Shown one piece after another: positions 1 to 10,866 of a DNA stretch of 64,000 bases. Every line of letters starts with the position of its first letter. Within the stretch, counting starts at the first letter, position 1. The DNA lies in assembly GCA_022570795.1 (NCBI GenBank), contig JAKUDP010000014.1:310001-374000 (forward strand). The letters are read 5' to 3'. A program made the translations under genes and the position numbers. The notes beneath the pieces were generated by a model, which saw only the letters and a program-made list of their open reading frames with translations, was not told the DNA's origin and searched no databases. Origin of the DNA: Sphaerulina vaccinii. Lineage: Eukaryota; Ascomycota; Dothideomycetes; Mycosphaerellales; Mycosphaerellaceae.

Positions 1-495
1 TCCGAAGCAATCAGTCGCAGAAAGCGTAAAGTGTCTACCTGACAAGTCCATAGGTGCAGGCTTCTCACCCAGTCCGACATGCAGGCTGCCACGAAAGTAG
101 CGAGAATACTGAGCCATGCCAGTTCCGTCCAATGCATACGAGCGGAAAGGCAGATCGGTGTGAAGAGGCTGTTGGTTTGCAAAGCCTATTGACACGATGG
201 GAACTTTGGTCCAGTCCACAGTGGCTTCGATCTCGCCGGAGGAATATGTCCTGGACTTGTCTCCAGAAGAGACTGCTGCGAAAGACTCATTGCTGGAGAC
301 CGGCTTGTGAGCACTCGGAAATGGTGGCAGTGGATGTGTCTCAGAGGTAAATGTCGTCCGGAAGAGTCCAGGCTTCAATGCCTCAAAGGTGAAGTCAATT
401 GGTTTCGACTTCTCATTGCTCCGCAAATGTAGAGAGGTCTTGGTCGAGTTGAGCAATGTGTATGCCTTTGGTACAAATTCCTGTTGAGGAGACAT
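1..495 (-). CDS. Glycoside hydrolase family 31 alpha-glucosidase-like protein, N-terminal part (cut by window edge)
   Basis: The reading frame runs from an ATG at 495 on the minus strand to the window edge without a stop (165 codons seen). The visible part starts MSPQQEFVPKAYTLL and later reads GLGEKPAPMDLSGRHFTLSA. This resembles the N-terminal galactose-mutarotase-like domain of GH31 enzymes, where a GEK..P..L.GR.F pattern precedes the catalytic barrel. GH31 enzymes hydrolyse alpha-glucosidic or alpha-xylosidic bonds. There is no signal peptide, so an intracellular enzyme is inferred. The catalytic residues lie outside the window, so substrate and completeness are unknown. The gene is divergent from the MFS transporter, with a shared upstream region of about 620 bp. 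Confidence 0.62.
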   Translation of the reverse strand, partial: MSPQQEFVPKAYTLLNSTKTSLHLRSNEKSKPIDFTFEALKPGLFRTTFTSETHPLPPFPSAHKPVSSNESFAAVSSGDKSRTYSSGEIEATVDWTKVPIVSIGFANQQPLHTDLPFRSYALDGTGMAQYSRYFRGSLHVGLGEKPAPMDLSGRHFTLSATDCFG

Positions 496-680
496 GGTTA
501 CACAACAGCTAGAGTAGTACAAGATTTTCCAAGAGGGGTACAAAGGAACGCGTGGATGCCAAAGACAACCGAGACTTGGTATCGAGAGTTCTTATATAGG
601 ATGTCATCAATGTCGAGCTTCGATGCCAATTGACCTCACGCAGCACGCCACGTGCGAAGTCCGGTCCAGAGCTTACTGTC

Positions 681-698
681 CGCCGTACATGTACGGCG
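681..698. promoter_or_regulatory. Perfect 18-bp palindrome with CCG-N8-CGG triplets
   Basis: CGCCGTACATGTACGGCG is its own reverse complement. Its triplets CCG (683-685) and CGG (694-696) are inverted with an 8-bp spacer, the arrangement bound by many dimeric Zn2Cys6 regulators. It lies in the divergent upstream region shared by the GH31 and MFS genes, and a Zn2Cys6 gene sits at 3303-5142. Use as an operator is inferred. Confidence 0.5.
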
Positions 699-852
699 CA
701 TTCGTGGCCGAGCATGATTCTATTGTTACCGCGTGCACACTGTTCCAGTACATATGCCAAGCCCTGGTTGATTTGTGCGACCAATGCCAGGAACAATCGC
801 CTCGAGAAAAGCGGGTCCAATCGTAGCATTGAGGTGCGAGGTGAGGCTCTAA

Positions 853-867
853 CGGACATAGGGTCCG
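853..867. promoter_or_regulatory. Second inverted repeat, CGGAC-N5-GTCCG
   Basis: CGGAC and GTCCG flank a 5-bp spacer, so CGG and CCG triplets lie 9 bp apart in the opposite (everted) orientation to the 681 site. It shares the same divergent upstream region and could be a second regulator site. The evidence is weaker than for the 18-bp palindrome. Confidence 0.3.
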
Positions 868-1119
868 AAATGCGAAGTAGTCGTCAGACAAGCTGATTGT
901 GTCGTGTAATGATTGGACGTTTAAAGTTCGGAGGTTGACGGATCTTCGTTTCTGGACTTCCTGTCGGACTTGTCTGCGAACGCCGAGACCTGCAGGCGGG
1001 GAACCTTGGATTACACCGCGACGCGTGATGCGCGTGATGCATCTGGCGATGCAATCTCCAAGATAACGAGGAGGTACGATGTCGGGGCCTCTCTTTAGCC
1101 GTGACCTTGATATAGTCAA

Positions 1120-3064
1120 ATGGCCCGCCTGTCAAACTCTCTGCGACACAGGGTCTCTGCAGGACCAAGTGTCCAAAACAGTCCAAGTGTCCAAAACAGT
1201 CAGGACAACTCGGCGGAAGAAACAGAGCCTCTCATGGCCAGAGCCAGGGATGATGATGAACATGAGATGGACGCTACCACGACTCGAAAGTCGAACGAGA
1301 TCCTCACCGAGACAATAGAGACCGTGGAGACGAACGATAGTCGGAAGGATAAAGCTGCTCAGCTGTTGAAAGCTGCTGGACACTCCGTGGTTGTCGATCA
1401 GGCAGAGAACAAGCGCATACTACGCTTGATTGATTGGCATATACTGCCCATCATCTTGGTCATCTACTGCCTGCAGTCACTCGACAAGACTGCGCTCTCA
1501 TATGCATCCGTCTTCGGTCTTGTCGAGGATCTCCACCTGGTCAAGAACCAGTACAGCTGGTCTGCCGCGATTGTCTACGTTGCGCAACTGATATGGCAAC
1601 CATTCATTGCATATTTCCTGGTCAAGCTTCCTCTTGCGAAGTTCTGCGCAACAATGGTCTTCTGTTGGGGCGCAACCTTGATGGGAATGGTGGCAGCAAA
1701 GGACTTTGGTGGACTCATGGCAGCGCGTTGTGTGCTGGGATCCTTCGAGGCATCTGTCGCGCCGACTTTCATCGCCCTTGTTCAGATGGTAGGCATCCGA
1801 TTGCGCACTTCTAGGATTGGGACTGACTTGCGTGCAGTGGTACCGAAGAAGTGAGCAGACCAACCGCAACGCAGCATGGTATTCGATGCTGGGCGTCGTA
1901 AACATCGTAGGTCTCCTTGCGATCTTCTAGTACTCCGACTGACTCGTGTACAGCTGGGAAGTCTGCTAAGTTATGGCTTGGCCAAGATTCAGTCAGATGT
2001 CCTCAAACCATTCCAGGTTCGGCTCACATGCCCTTCGTTCCGCATCTTCCTATGCTGACCATTCTTAGATCATCTTCCTCTTCTGTGGAGCACTGACTGT
2101 AGCCTTCTCTGCAGTGGTGCTCATCTGGCTGCCAGACTCTCCGGTGAGTGCGAAGTTCTTGAGAGGTGATGACAAGTTGCTGGCAATCGAACGTCTTCGT
2201 ATGAACCAAATGGGTATCTCGTCTGGTGTATGGCGATGGGACCACGTGCAGGAATCTTCTTAGATGTCAAGACATGGATCTGGTTTTGCATGCTGACTGC
2301 GGTATCGATCCCATCCGGCGGCATCACGACTTTTGGCCCACTCATCGTAAAGTCTTTCGGATTCGACAGCTTCACCACTATACTCTTCAATATGCCTTTC
2401 GGTGCAGTCCAGCTGGTTGCAACGCTAGGTGGCGCATTTGCTGCCACTCGCTGGAAGGTGAAGAGTCCTGTCCTTGCGTTCTTGTGTTTGCCACCTATCA
2501 TCGGCATATCGCTGTTGCTCAATCTCGAGCATACTCCTGGAAATAGAGCCGTACTACTATTCGCGTACTACCTCACCTCAGTGTATCCGGCCATCAGTCC
2601 TTTAATCTATTCCTGGTCCGGTCAGAACACGGGAGGCGACACGAAGCGGAAGACCACCACGGCCATCCTGTTCATTGGTGCCAGCGCTGGTAAGTATCGA
2701 TCGTCATTGTCGTCAAGAGTATGCTAACGGATCTCCAGGAAACATCATCGGACCGAACCTGTACACCGTGGATCAAGCACCTCGATACCGCAAAGGTCTC
2801 ATTTCGAACCTGATCCTGTTCGTCCTTATCATGATCCTGGTCGGCTTGGGTGTGCTCTGGGTCGCTTTCTTGAACAAGCGACATGCGGCAACAAGAGAGT
2901 GCTTGGGCAAAGCCGCAAAGGTGGTTGATCTATCCATGGCGAGTGGTCGGGTACTCGCTGGTACAGAGGGTGTCCTGAACGACACCGAGGGGACCGGTCT
3001 TGGGAAGAAGGCATTCGACGACGTTACGGATCTGAAGAATGAGGACTTCATCTATCTCATGTGA
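1120..3064 (+). CDS. MFS transporter, DAL5/allantoate-permease (anion:cation symporter) type, with an apparent frameshift
   Basis: Exons: 1120-1788, 1838-1906, 1954-2016, 2069-2689 and 2739-3064; all four introns are GT..AG and 46-52 bp long. Family signs are the RLIDWHILPIILVIYCLQ first helix, LDKTALSYASVFGL, and the late loop with WLPDSP. Members carry organic anions such as allantoate, nicotinate or small peptides across the plasma membrane; the substrate cannot be told here. The start may be 1120 or the in-frame ATG at 1234. Within exon 4 the frame WRWDHVQE runs into TAG at 2261-2263, while the expected continuation FLDVKTWIWF is in another frame, so about one base seems missing near 2251-2262. 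Whether this is a pseudogene or a sequence error is open. It converges with the Zn2Cys6 gene. Confidence 0.8.
1165..1200 (+). repeat. Exact 18-bp tandem duplication near the transporter N-terminus
   Basis: CCAAGTGTCCAAAACAGT occurs twice back to back. If translation starts at 1120 it encodes PSVQNS twice; if it starts at 1234 the repeat is in the leader. Confidence 0.85.
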
Positions 3065-3302
3065 GCCTGAGTGGAACAAATCAAAGCGACAGCATCGCAT
3101 ATCAGCATAGAGCATAGCAAGCGCATGACATACCTGGCTGCCCGAGGACGGAAGCTTGGACCTTGAGAGATACCCCAGCTGGTCAATGTTGAAGAGATCG
3201 GAAGTTCTTGAAAAGGCACTTGCCGTTCCATCGCGTACAACGCATTTTCGTACCAGCGTCAGCCATAGCATCGCATATCATAGAGTCGCTGCCAAGATCT
3301 GA

Positions 3303-5142
3303 TCATGCGGTTGCTCCGAAATCCAGAAACAGGTCCTGCCAGTCAAGCGGAATATAACAGAGGTTCAAGCCGGGAAAGTCCCACTCGAACAGGAACTCCT
3401 TGGGGATGAAGGACTGAAAGTCTGTATCGCCGGCTTCTCGAGTCTGTACAGCCTGTAGAGAAGCTTCCACTGCACGCTCGCATTTGTCAACAGTCTGTGC
3501 TAGGATCCGCATGTATGAGATATTCGCGCCCATGCCCACTTTCGCGAGTTCACTAAGGAAGGCTTTTGCTTCTGCTAGTCGTTGTAGAAGTGCAGCAGGC
3601 GGGTCGCCGAGGAGGATGCCGAGACGTAGGACGATTAAGACACAGAAGGCGTTCTTGGCCCATACTAGATGGCAGGATGGTGAGCTATGTGATGCGCGAC
3701 ATTCGAGTTATCTGGGACTTACCAAACTCCATAGCGTACTTGAGGCTCGAGACGTAAGGTATGATCGGAGGCGCGCCTTCGATAGGCACATCCGTCAAGA
3801 GCAGCTGCAGATGCTGTTCTGCTGCGAGCTTAGCTGCCAACGCAATGCTCCGCTGTCCCTCGTCCATCAGAGCAATGTTCTCGATGCCCGAAGCTGTCAA
3901 AGCACGCAAGTGAAGCGTGAGTGTAGCCCATACATGTTGGATGCGCAGGTTGAGTAACATAACGGGATGCTCGTCTGTCAGGCTTGCATCACTGTATCCG
4001 ATCGTCTCCCATTCTGAGAGCCATAGCTTGAGATCGACTTGTGCGCCAGTGAGCACGTCTTGTAGAGCAGTGAATGATTGCGAAGCTGACGTAGCACGAG
4101 CGAGTGCTTCGTGGGATGCGGTTCTTAGATCGTTGAGCTCGACCTGTGCAAAAAGTCTCATGTCTGTCGAGGTCCTTTGTGGATGCGATAGTAGCATGCG
4201 AACTCGCCTAGAGGAGGCATGGAAAACGACTGATGGTGGCTTGCCTCCATCGAGAGACAGAATGGAGTCCAGTACAAAGATTCCATACCACACGCGTGAG
4301 GTCCAAAACAAAGTGGGCTCGTTTATCGTTTGTCGTAGACCTCCAGGTTCTGGGTTAACCAGGGAAGTGAAGAGCCGGTCCAAGCGTGTCGGAAGTCCTG
4401 CATGCATGGCTGCACGTAAAGCCACATCTACCAGCACAGCTCCAGAGTCTGAGTAAGAGGCGATGACCAGTAAAGCCTGAATGTCTTCCATCGTCCATGC
4501 TGATTCGCCGGAGGATATCTTGAGGACCAGCTCAGACGTCCGAGATCTGATGAAGCCATACATCTGTCGCCAAGGACGAGATAGAACACCACACGAAGCA
4601 CGGCTGCCAAATGCTACAAGCGTGTCGAAAAGGATAACTGATCGGGCTCTAATGGAGGTGAAAGTGTCCAAGTTGCGATCGAAGACTGGCACGAATCTGT
4701 CACAGCCTTCAAAGAAAGTATTGAACCATGCTCTGGCATCTCCCTCGGAAACAAGTCCAGCAGTCACCACGTCCTTCCTGGAACCCTCTCGAAGGGTGAA
4801 GCTAGAGACGCCAGCAGGTCCAGCAGGTCCAGCAGGTCCAGGACGAGCACTCTCTGAGTCTGTAGAGTTTGCAGATTGCGTGGCTTCTGGGGTTCGTGGT
4901 CCACGACTATTAAGTCTTGCTTGAAGTCCAGAGATTGCATTTTCCAGTCTCTCGAAGCGTTCAGCTACAGGATCTGGTGGCCGTTCGACATAGAGACATT
5001 CCAACGAGCTGGCCCTGCATCTTCCACAAGGCCTTTGTTCATCGCAGCGTACTTTCGATCTCCGACATGCGCCACATGCCTTTGGGAATCGCCTTCGTTT
5101 TGATCCAGTGGCTGGTGATCCCGGATCTGCGGAGGAGTCCAT
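3303..5142 (-). CDS. Zn2Cys6 (GAL4-type) fungal transcription factor
   Basis: Two exons, 3723-5142 and 3303-3664, are joined across a 58-bp intron (gtaagt..ctag), giving 593 aa. The binuclear zinc cluster is complete: Cys23, 26, 33, 39, 42 and 49 with spacing C-x2-C-x6-C-x5-C-x2-C-x6-C, preceded by a basic KRRR patch. A short leucine-containing linker follows (ERFERLENAISGLQARL), which probably dimerises. The middle part resembles the fungal-specific regulatory domain (ARAWFNTFFEGCDRFVPVFD...). A small PAG repeat (PAGPAGPAG) sits near residue 105. The gene lies next to a transporter and a glycosidase, so it may regulate them; that is inference from position and from the palindromes at 681 and 853. 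The target substrate is unknown. Confidence 0.88.
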
Positions 5143-6045
5143 GGTGGCGATGTTCTTGGTATGAAAAGACGCGTCAAATCACTGTCCAATGCCATGCTGT
5201 GCATCGCAACGCTCCAGAACGCGTGCAAAAGCACGATGATGCGATTTTCAAGATGGAGTCCGGTGTTTGTGAAGCGGGATCGCAAGCGTGAAGTAGTAGT
5301 CTCCGTGATCGGCAAGTGCAGCCGGAGTGGTATAAATATCGTTAGGGTTGCGTCGATATCATCAGGATAATACCAGACGACGGTAAGATGCTCGATCTTG
5401 AGTTCTGAAAAAGCCATTCGATGCTCATACTAGCTTTACGAAAGCTTGGGAGGTTTGGTCTGGTTTGGACATATCTGGAACGTACTATCTGCAATTGTCC
5501 GGATTAACGATTTTGTGGAACTGTTGATATTTTGAAAGTTGTACAGACACCTGTGCCATGTTGTGTCCATTTCCTCACAGGACCTGGCAAGGTTGATTGT
5601 TGTCGACTCTGACGTCCACTACGACAAGCGCAGCACGCGTTAAGTAGGATCATAAGAATGTTCGAAGACAGAGAGCATACCATATGTTGTTGGCAATGCA
5701 TACCGCTAGTTCTAGAGCTTATCACTCATCTGTTCATTCTGCTTCGATGCCGCCCGTGTCCTCCTTCATGCAGTCCATACACAGCGACCTGCCATTCTAT
5801 ATCGGCCGTCCGTCGGCTCATATCAGGGCCCTATGAGCATGCCAGTCCGTCTGTCGACGCCATGTCGTGCTCCTCCACATATCATACCAGTCAGTCTGCG
5901 TGTCTCATGCTCCTTCAACGCAGTGGCCCATGCGGTCGAGTCCCGTCGTCGCGTTATGTCCATAGAGGGGAAGAAGGCACATGATAATGCTTTTCCACGT
6001 CCGTTTTGCTGCTCATACCATATGCTGCAGCCTCTTTGTTCGTAC
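5143..6045. other. Intergenic region, no supported gene
   Basis: This holds the upstream region of the Zn2Cys6 gene and the downstream region of the F-box gene. Short open frames exist on both strands, but none has family features, splice support or biased codon use that I can see. Confidence 0.6.
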
Positions 6046-8261
6046 TCAGTCTACATCATTAACCCACTCATCCTCATCATTCCCGGCGTTGTTCGCTGCT
6101 GGACCAAAGGTATTGATGGATGATTGCACAATCGCTGGGTTCGCACCCTGCGCAGCTGCGGGAGCTGCGTTCGCACTGGCAGCGTTTGTATTGGCGGCGC
6201 CAGGAGCGGCTTGCTGAGGTGCTGGCGGCGGAGCAGCATTGTTGTTGTTGTTGAAAGCCGGCACATTGAACAGGTTCGCACCTGGCGGAGGTGGACCAGT
6301 GCCAACCTGTATACCGCCAAAGCCGCCTGGGATTGGAATGGTGAAATGCTGAGGTGCGCCGGGAGGAGGCGGGCCACCAGCGAGGATCTGCTGCAGAGCG
6401 GCAGTGATAGCATTTGCTCCTGCTCCTGCTCCTCCTTGCCCCCCAGGAGCCGCCGCAGCCTGAGCAGCTGGTGGAGGTGGTCCCATGCCCACAGCTGGCA
6501 TCACGATGGGCGCACCTCCTCCGCCAGGCCCACCGAGAGCTTGTAGAAGTCCATTCAGGCCAGCCAATCCACCAATGTCGTCGTCCAGGATGTCTTCGCC
6601 GACATTGCACTCCTCAATGAACAGAGGCAACGTCTTCTCGATCTCCTCACGGGATGGCAGGCAGATGAAATATCCTCGCTCAGGCATTCGCTCCTGTCCG
6701 GGTGCCTTGAAGTCCTTGTCCTCATACATGGCGCACTTCTTCACTACCTCTGGCTTCACAGTCGGGACTCCAGCTCCATCGGCACACTTAGTCTCCACCA
6801 AGTCTGGCATCGACATACTCAGATCTTCCTGTGGAATCAGGTCGGGTAGCTCCTCATCGTCATCGTCATCATCGTGGTCCTCGCTCCAGTCATCATCGTC
6901 GTCCAGGTCGTCTGGCATTGGTGGCATTGGACCCCAAGCTGCGTCAGCCGCGGTCTCGTCTTCCTCCAATTGCTTCAAGAAGTACACCTTCTGTCGTGAT
7001 TGCTGCAAGTACACGAGATGTAGGTGTTGTAGCTGTGGCAGTCGCTTGAGTATTCTGAGTATAGTGACCCAGCTCCCTGACGTGAGATCAATGGCATGCA
7101 TTGTCAATCTCTCGACCGACGTCAACTTCGCGAGGATAGTGCCGAGAGTCTTCCCATCCATGGCCATACTATCGAGCTTGATCTTCTTGAGCTTAGACAA
7201 GTCCATGGCATCGGTCATCGCCTTACACATCGAGTCATTTGCATCTGCCAGATCAAAGCTGAGGCCGAAGTCGGTGACGTTTGAGAGGACGGGCGCGAAA
7301 CCAACAAGGCCTTCTCGGGCCTTGCGCACCGAGCCGTTGCCAGTAGGTGTGCTCTTACGCATTGCATAGCTGCGGAATTGGACATTGAAAGTTTCGAGGT
7401 CAGCAAAGGCATCCCGTAACTTCTCGATCGTGGTCGGCTTGAACTTCAGATCGTCAATTGGTGAGATACCGTGAAGATGACTTCGCATCTTTGTCTCCAC
7501 CTTCTTCAACGTCTTGATGCCACTCTCCGCGACAGCAAACATTATGTTTCTCCAACAGTACTGTTGAAATTCGAAGTGCTCCAGCAGAGCCGACTGCGAG
7601 GCGGCCTCGGATGGGGCATAGTGAGGAATGGTTCCTGTCGTGCGTTGAAACTTGCTCAGACCTCGAACTTCGGCACTCAATGGGACTTCGAGAGTGTTGT
7701 CGACGAGTGAGAGACTCTTCAAACGTGGCAGCTTGCTGAAAGCATCCACGAGGAAGGCCTTGGATGTCTTCGAATTCTTCCGAAGTGCCTGTTGGTCTCG
7801 AAGATATATCGTGAAGGCTTCTTGTTGTCGTACACTAGGATGCCAGCAATGCCCCAGGCAGTGATGTGGGCAGTGCTTCGGACGCTCCTTAACGAGTGCA
7901 GTGATGAAGTAGATCTGGCGGAGATAAGTTCGGAGCTTCTCGCTGTTGGCGATGTTGGCAAGGACTTTCAAAGACTCAGTGCTGAACATAAAGCACTGTG
8001 AGAACGTCAGCTTATACACAGTCTGGTTGAGCAACTGCGATGGCAAACCTTCTCGGTGAAGTACTCCTTGGCAAATTCGTGCAAACTCTTCGTCTCGATG
8101 TCACGGCATGTTTGTCGTAATGAGAAGATGTCGTCGGACTGTAGCTTGATACTGATATTGATCAAGAGCTCCTCGGGCAGCATAGCAAGTAGTGATCCCG
8201 CGTTCAGGCTTGTGTTGTCGGAGCCATCAGCCGATGGCGCGGGAGTGCGGGCGTCTGCCAT
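6046..8261 (-). CDS. F-box protein with acidic and Pro/Gly/Ala-rich C-terminal region
   Basis: Exons 8049-8261 and 6046-7995 are joined over a 53-bp intron (gtttgc..cacag), giving 720 aa. The N-terminus has an F-box-like segment (LLAMLPEELLINISIKL, then QTCRDIETKSLHEFAKEYF) at residues about 25-70. F-box proteins recruit substrates to SCF ubiquitin ligases. The middle is leucine-rich and may fold as irregular LRR-like repeats (KLTSVERLTMHAIDL, KRLPQLQHLHLVYL). It is followed by a run of Asp/Glu (near residue 400) and a low-complexity tail rich in Gly, Pro and Ala with Asn runs. The start at 8261 is chosen because MADART lies just before the F-box; an in-frame ATG at 8429 would add 56 residues. 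The target is unknown. Confidence 0.7.
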
Positions 8262-8692
8262 GGTACTGGCGGCGTGTTCTTGAAACTCTGAACGTGTCTG
8301 TACCGTCTGGCGATATGAGCTTGTGATGTCTCTGAGTCGTGTTCTGGTTCTGTGTTTGGTGTCGAGGTAGCGAAATCGGAATTGACGTGTTCGCGATGTG
8401 TTCCGGTTGAGAGGTCCGCCTGCAGCCAAGTTGACAAGGGTGAGCTTGTCGGCAAACGGTGCGCGTAGAAGTTCAAGGACACCAATAGAAGAAACGCGTC
8501 GCTTGTCGTCAAGCGCGATGTATCATATATCGAGTTGTCACACAGCAACGCAAGTGAGGTTGTCTGCTCAAGGTTCAGAGCTCTTTCCCGCTGTTTCTCT
8601 GAGGTAGGCTCCGATTTCTTGGCAACAGTTTTGAGGAAGGAACGCGTACATGGTCGTACATGATGCCATTTCGTATCCTAACGATGTTGTCT
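8262..8692. other. Intergenic region between two minus-strand genes
   Basis: About 430 bp upstream of the F-box gene and downstream of the SNG1-like gene. I see no convincing coding or structural element. Confidence 0.5.
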
Positions 8693-10390
8693 CTACCTAT
8701 AGTACTCATGTACATGATGCTGACTCTTCCACCTCATAAACCAACAAGCGATTGGGAAAAGTGCAGTATTGACAGCTCCCCACGCGATCAATACTCCAAA
8801 CACCAAGCCATATTCGCTATGCAGATCGAACAATATCATCCTACTGCCTTGCACAATGTAATGCAACGGCCACGCGTAGCCCCAACGGTAGAAGCTGGGC
8901 TCAATGTCGATGTCGTAGAATGCAGTCGACACGTTCGTGATGACCCAAAAGATCAACCAGAGGGAAGTCCAAGGTTGCCCCACGAACATCGTAACATTCT
9001 CGAAAGCGAGGCCTAGTGCTATCATGCCGAAGAAGTTGAGCATCCAATAGACTGGAAATGTGCCGTAGCCGAAAGCTGTGGGATTGGAATTGCCATTGAT
9101 GGTAGAAGTGACTTCTGTTTGTGAAGAAACTGGATTGCCGCCGTGAAAGTTGATCTGGAACGCTAGACTGATGAGCGAGTAGGCTAGAGATAGCATGAAG
9201 TAGGCTGAGATCGTGGAACACCAGCGCCAGATGATGAGTTGGTAGAACTTCAGAGGTGCGTGACCTTCGGGTTTGAGGTACTGTAGACAGTTTTAGCTAA
9301 TGCGATCAGAATGGTATGTTTAGATGGCAAGCTTACCTTCATGTGAATCGGCAGATAGAATGCAAACGAGAAGAAGGACACGATGATCAAATAGATCAGG
9401 CCAATAGACACTGCCGGAACCGCCGTGAACGGGTAGAAAGGTCGCAAGTTGTACTGCGCAAACCCAATAGCTGGACTGAGGGCCTGTGGGACTGTGGCAA
9501 GATTCTGCACCAGAGTATTGTTGCTTGCAGCCATCTCCATAACCATGCCTGTCCACTGTCGACCAATCATAGTGGTGGCTTCAGTCATCAGCGGAGCGAG
9601 CTGAGGATATATGAAGTCAAACCAGGCGGTGTCGTCTCTGGCATCCTGGTAGACAAGCTGGCAAGCTCCCATTGGATCGTAGGAAGCGTTGCCATTCTGT
9701 ACAGCTGAGTACAACATCGCGGTCGCATTCGCGTTGATGATGATCGCCGCCCACGCCTCATTGTCGTATACAGCCTGTCGAACGCCAATGGGGTCATAGC
9801 CGAAATTGGCAGCGGGCACGCTTTCGAATCCTAGATGCGGCATGGGACTATTCACCTTCTGTTGAGCCAGCTGCACGATTGTAGGCCCCACGAGAGGCTG
9901 TAACCCATTGGTGTTATAAGGCGCTGACTGCCCATCGAAGTCAACCACATAGACAACCAAATTTGATAGGTTCTGATCTGCTCGGAACAGTGTGCCCCAG
10001 TATATCGAAAGAATGCCTAGGATGAACGCCATAAGAATCGCGGTCGTGAGTATCCATTTTCCAACAGCTTCGCGTCGAACGTGCTTCAGAGATGGGTGGA
10101 AGAAGCCAACACTGGTCGCTGTTAGCAGGCAGTCCTTCATGATACCATCCGAGGACTCACGGCTTTGGAGTATCGTCCTGCTTCTCTTCATCGTCATCGC
10201 CACTCTCGCCCTCGCCCTGCTTGTTGCCATCTTGCTCCTTGTCCGTCTCTTGGCTGTCTTCTCTTTCTTTGTGGGAGTCCTGGGGGTTTGCGTCTTTCGG
10301 TCGAGGCGCGTAGCTGGTATGCGCTTCACTGTTGTTAAGAGGACCGCCGGCGATGCCCTCACGCGCAGGGAGTCTGTGAGAGTGAACCAT
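8693..10390 (-). CDS. SNG1/DUF3533-type multi-pass membrane protein
   Basis: Exons 10161-10390, 9337-10111 and 8693-9280 are separated by introns of 49 and 56 bp with good donors (gtgagt, gtaagc), giving 530 aa. After a hydrophilic, acidic N-terminus (Asp/Glu-rich near residue 65) there is one membrane segment (WILTTAILMAFILGILSIYW), a long extracellular-type domain with many N-glycosylation sequons, and about five membrane helices at the C-terminal end. This is the layout of the yeast SNG1 (nitrosoguanidine-resistance) and YhgE/Pip-like family. The family's biochemical role is poorly defined; drug resistance and membrane-lipid asymmetry have been proposed. The start at 10390 has a good context (aaaATGG). 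A longer upstream frame exists, so the N-terminus is the least certain part. Confidence 0.78.
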
Positions 10391-10866
10391 TTTCGCCAGC
10401 CTTCGCGAGACGATGAGATGAGGAAGAAGAATGCGACCTACCTTGAAGCCTACCAATGCAATAACGAGCGCCAAAGTCGCAGCACCGATGCGACGATTTG
10501 GTGACGACATAATTTTTGTTCGTGAAGATGTCGGTTCAATGATCCGTGCTGGCGTGAAAGATTTGAGTGTGGTTGTCTTCCGCGATGGCTCCCGTCGTTT
10601 GATGTCATGTCTCCCAACGACAGCACTTCTTCGGAAACACGACAACCATCTCATACACGCGAAGATGCCTGCATACGGTGGTATGAGAATGATGAAGATG
10701 GATGAAGACGCGTCGACGATAAGGACCTGCCTGAACAGGCTTTGGCACGAATCCTTGGCTTGCATCCTCCTTCAGGGCTCATGGATAGCAAAAAATATAT
10801 GGTATCTGTTCCAAGACAACATGGTAAGTTACGCGTCGAATTTTCACTCTTACACGCGCAGAAACG
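10391..10866. other. Divergent upstream region of the SNG1-like and NACHT genes
   Basis: Shared 476-bp upstream region. A GTAAGT...CAG pair at 10824-10861 just before the NACHT start could be a very short 5'-UTR intron (38 bp), but this is weak. No other structure was recognised. Confidence 0.4.

Noticed and set aside
2245..2290. MFS frame change explained by a short intron
   Set aside because: Candidate GT..AG segments are 18-38 bp and would either break the frame or remove family residues (WRWDHVQE).
5600..5990. Plus-strand frames near 5658-5984 as a small gene
   Set aside because: No signal peptide, family motif or splice support. It looks like open frame by chance.
6046..6500. Gly/Pro/Ala-rich region of the F-box protein as a misassembled repeat
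   Set aside because: The frame is continuous and the codons vary, so it is a normal low-complexity tail.
10824..10861. GTAAGT...CAG pair just before the NACHT start as an intron
   Set aside because: It is only 38 bp, shorter than other introns here, and joining across it does not extend the coding frame in phase. It could be a 5'-UTR intron, but the evidence is too weak to list as a feature.
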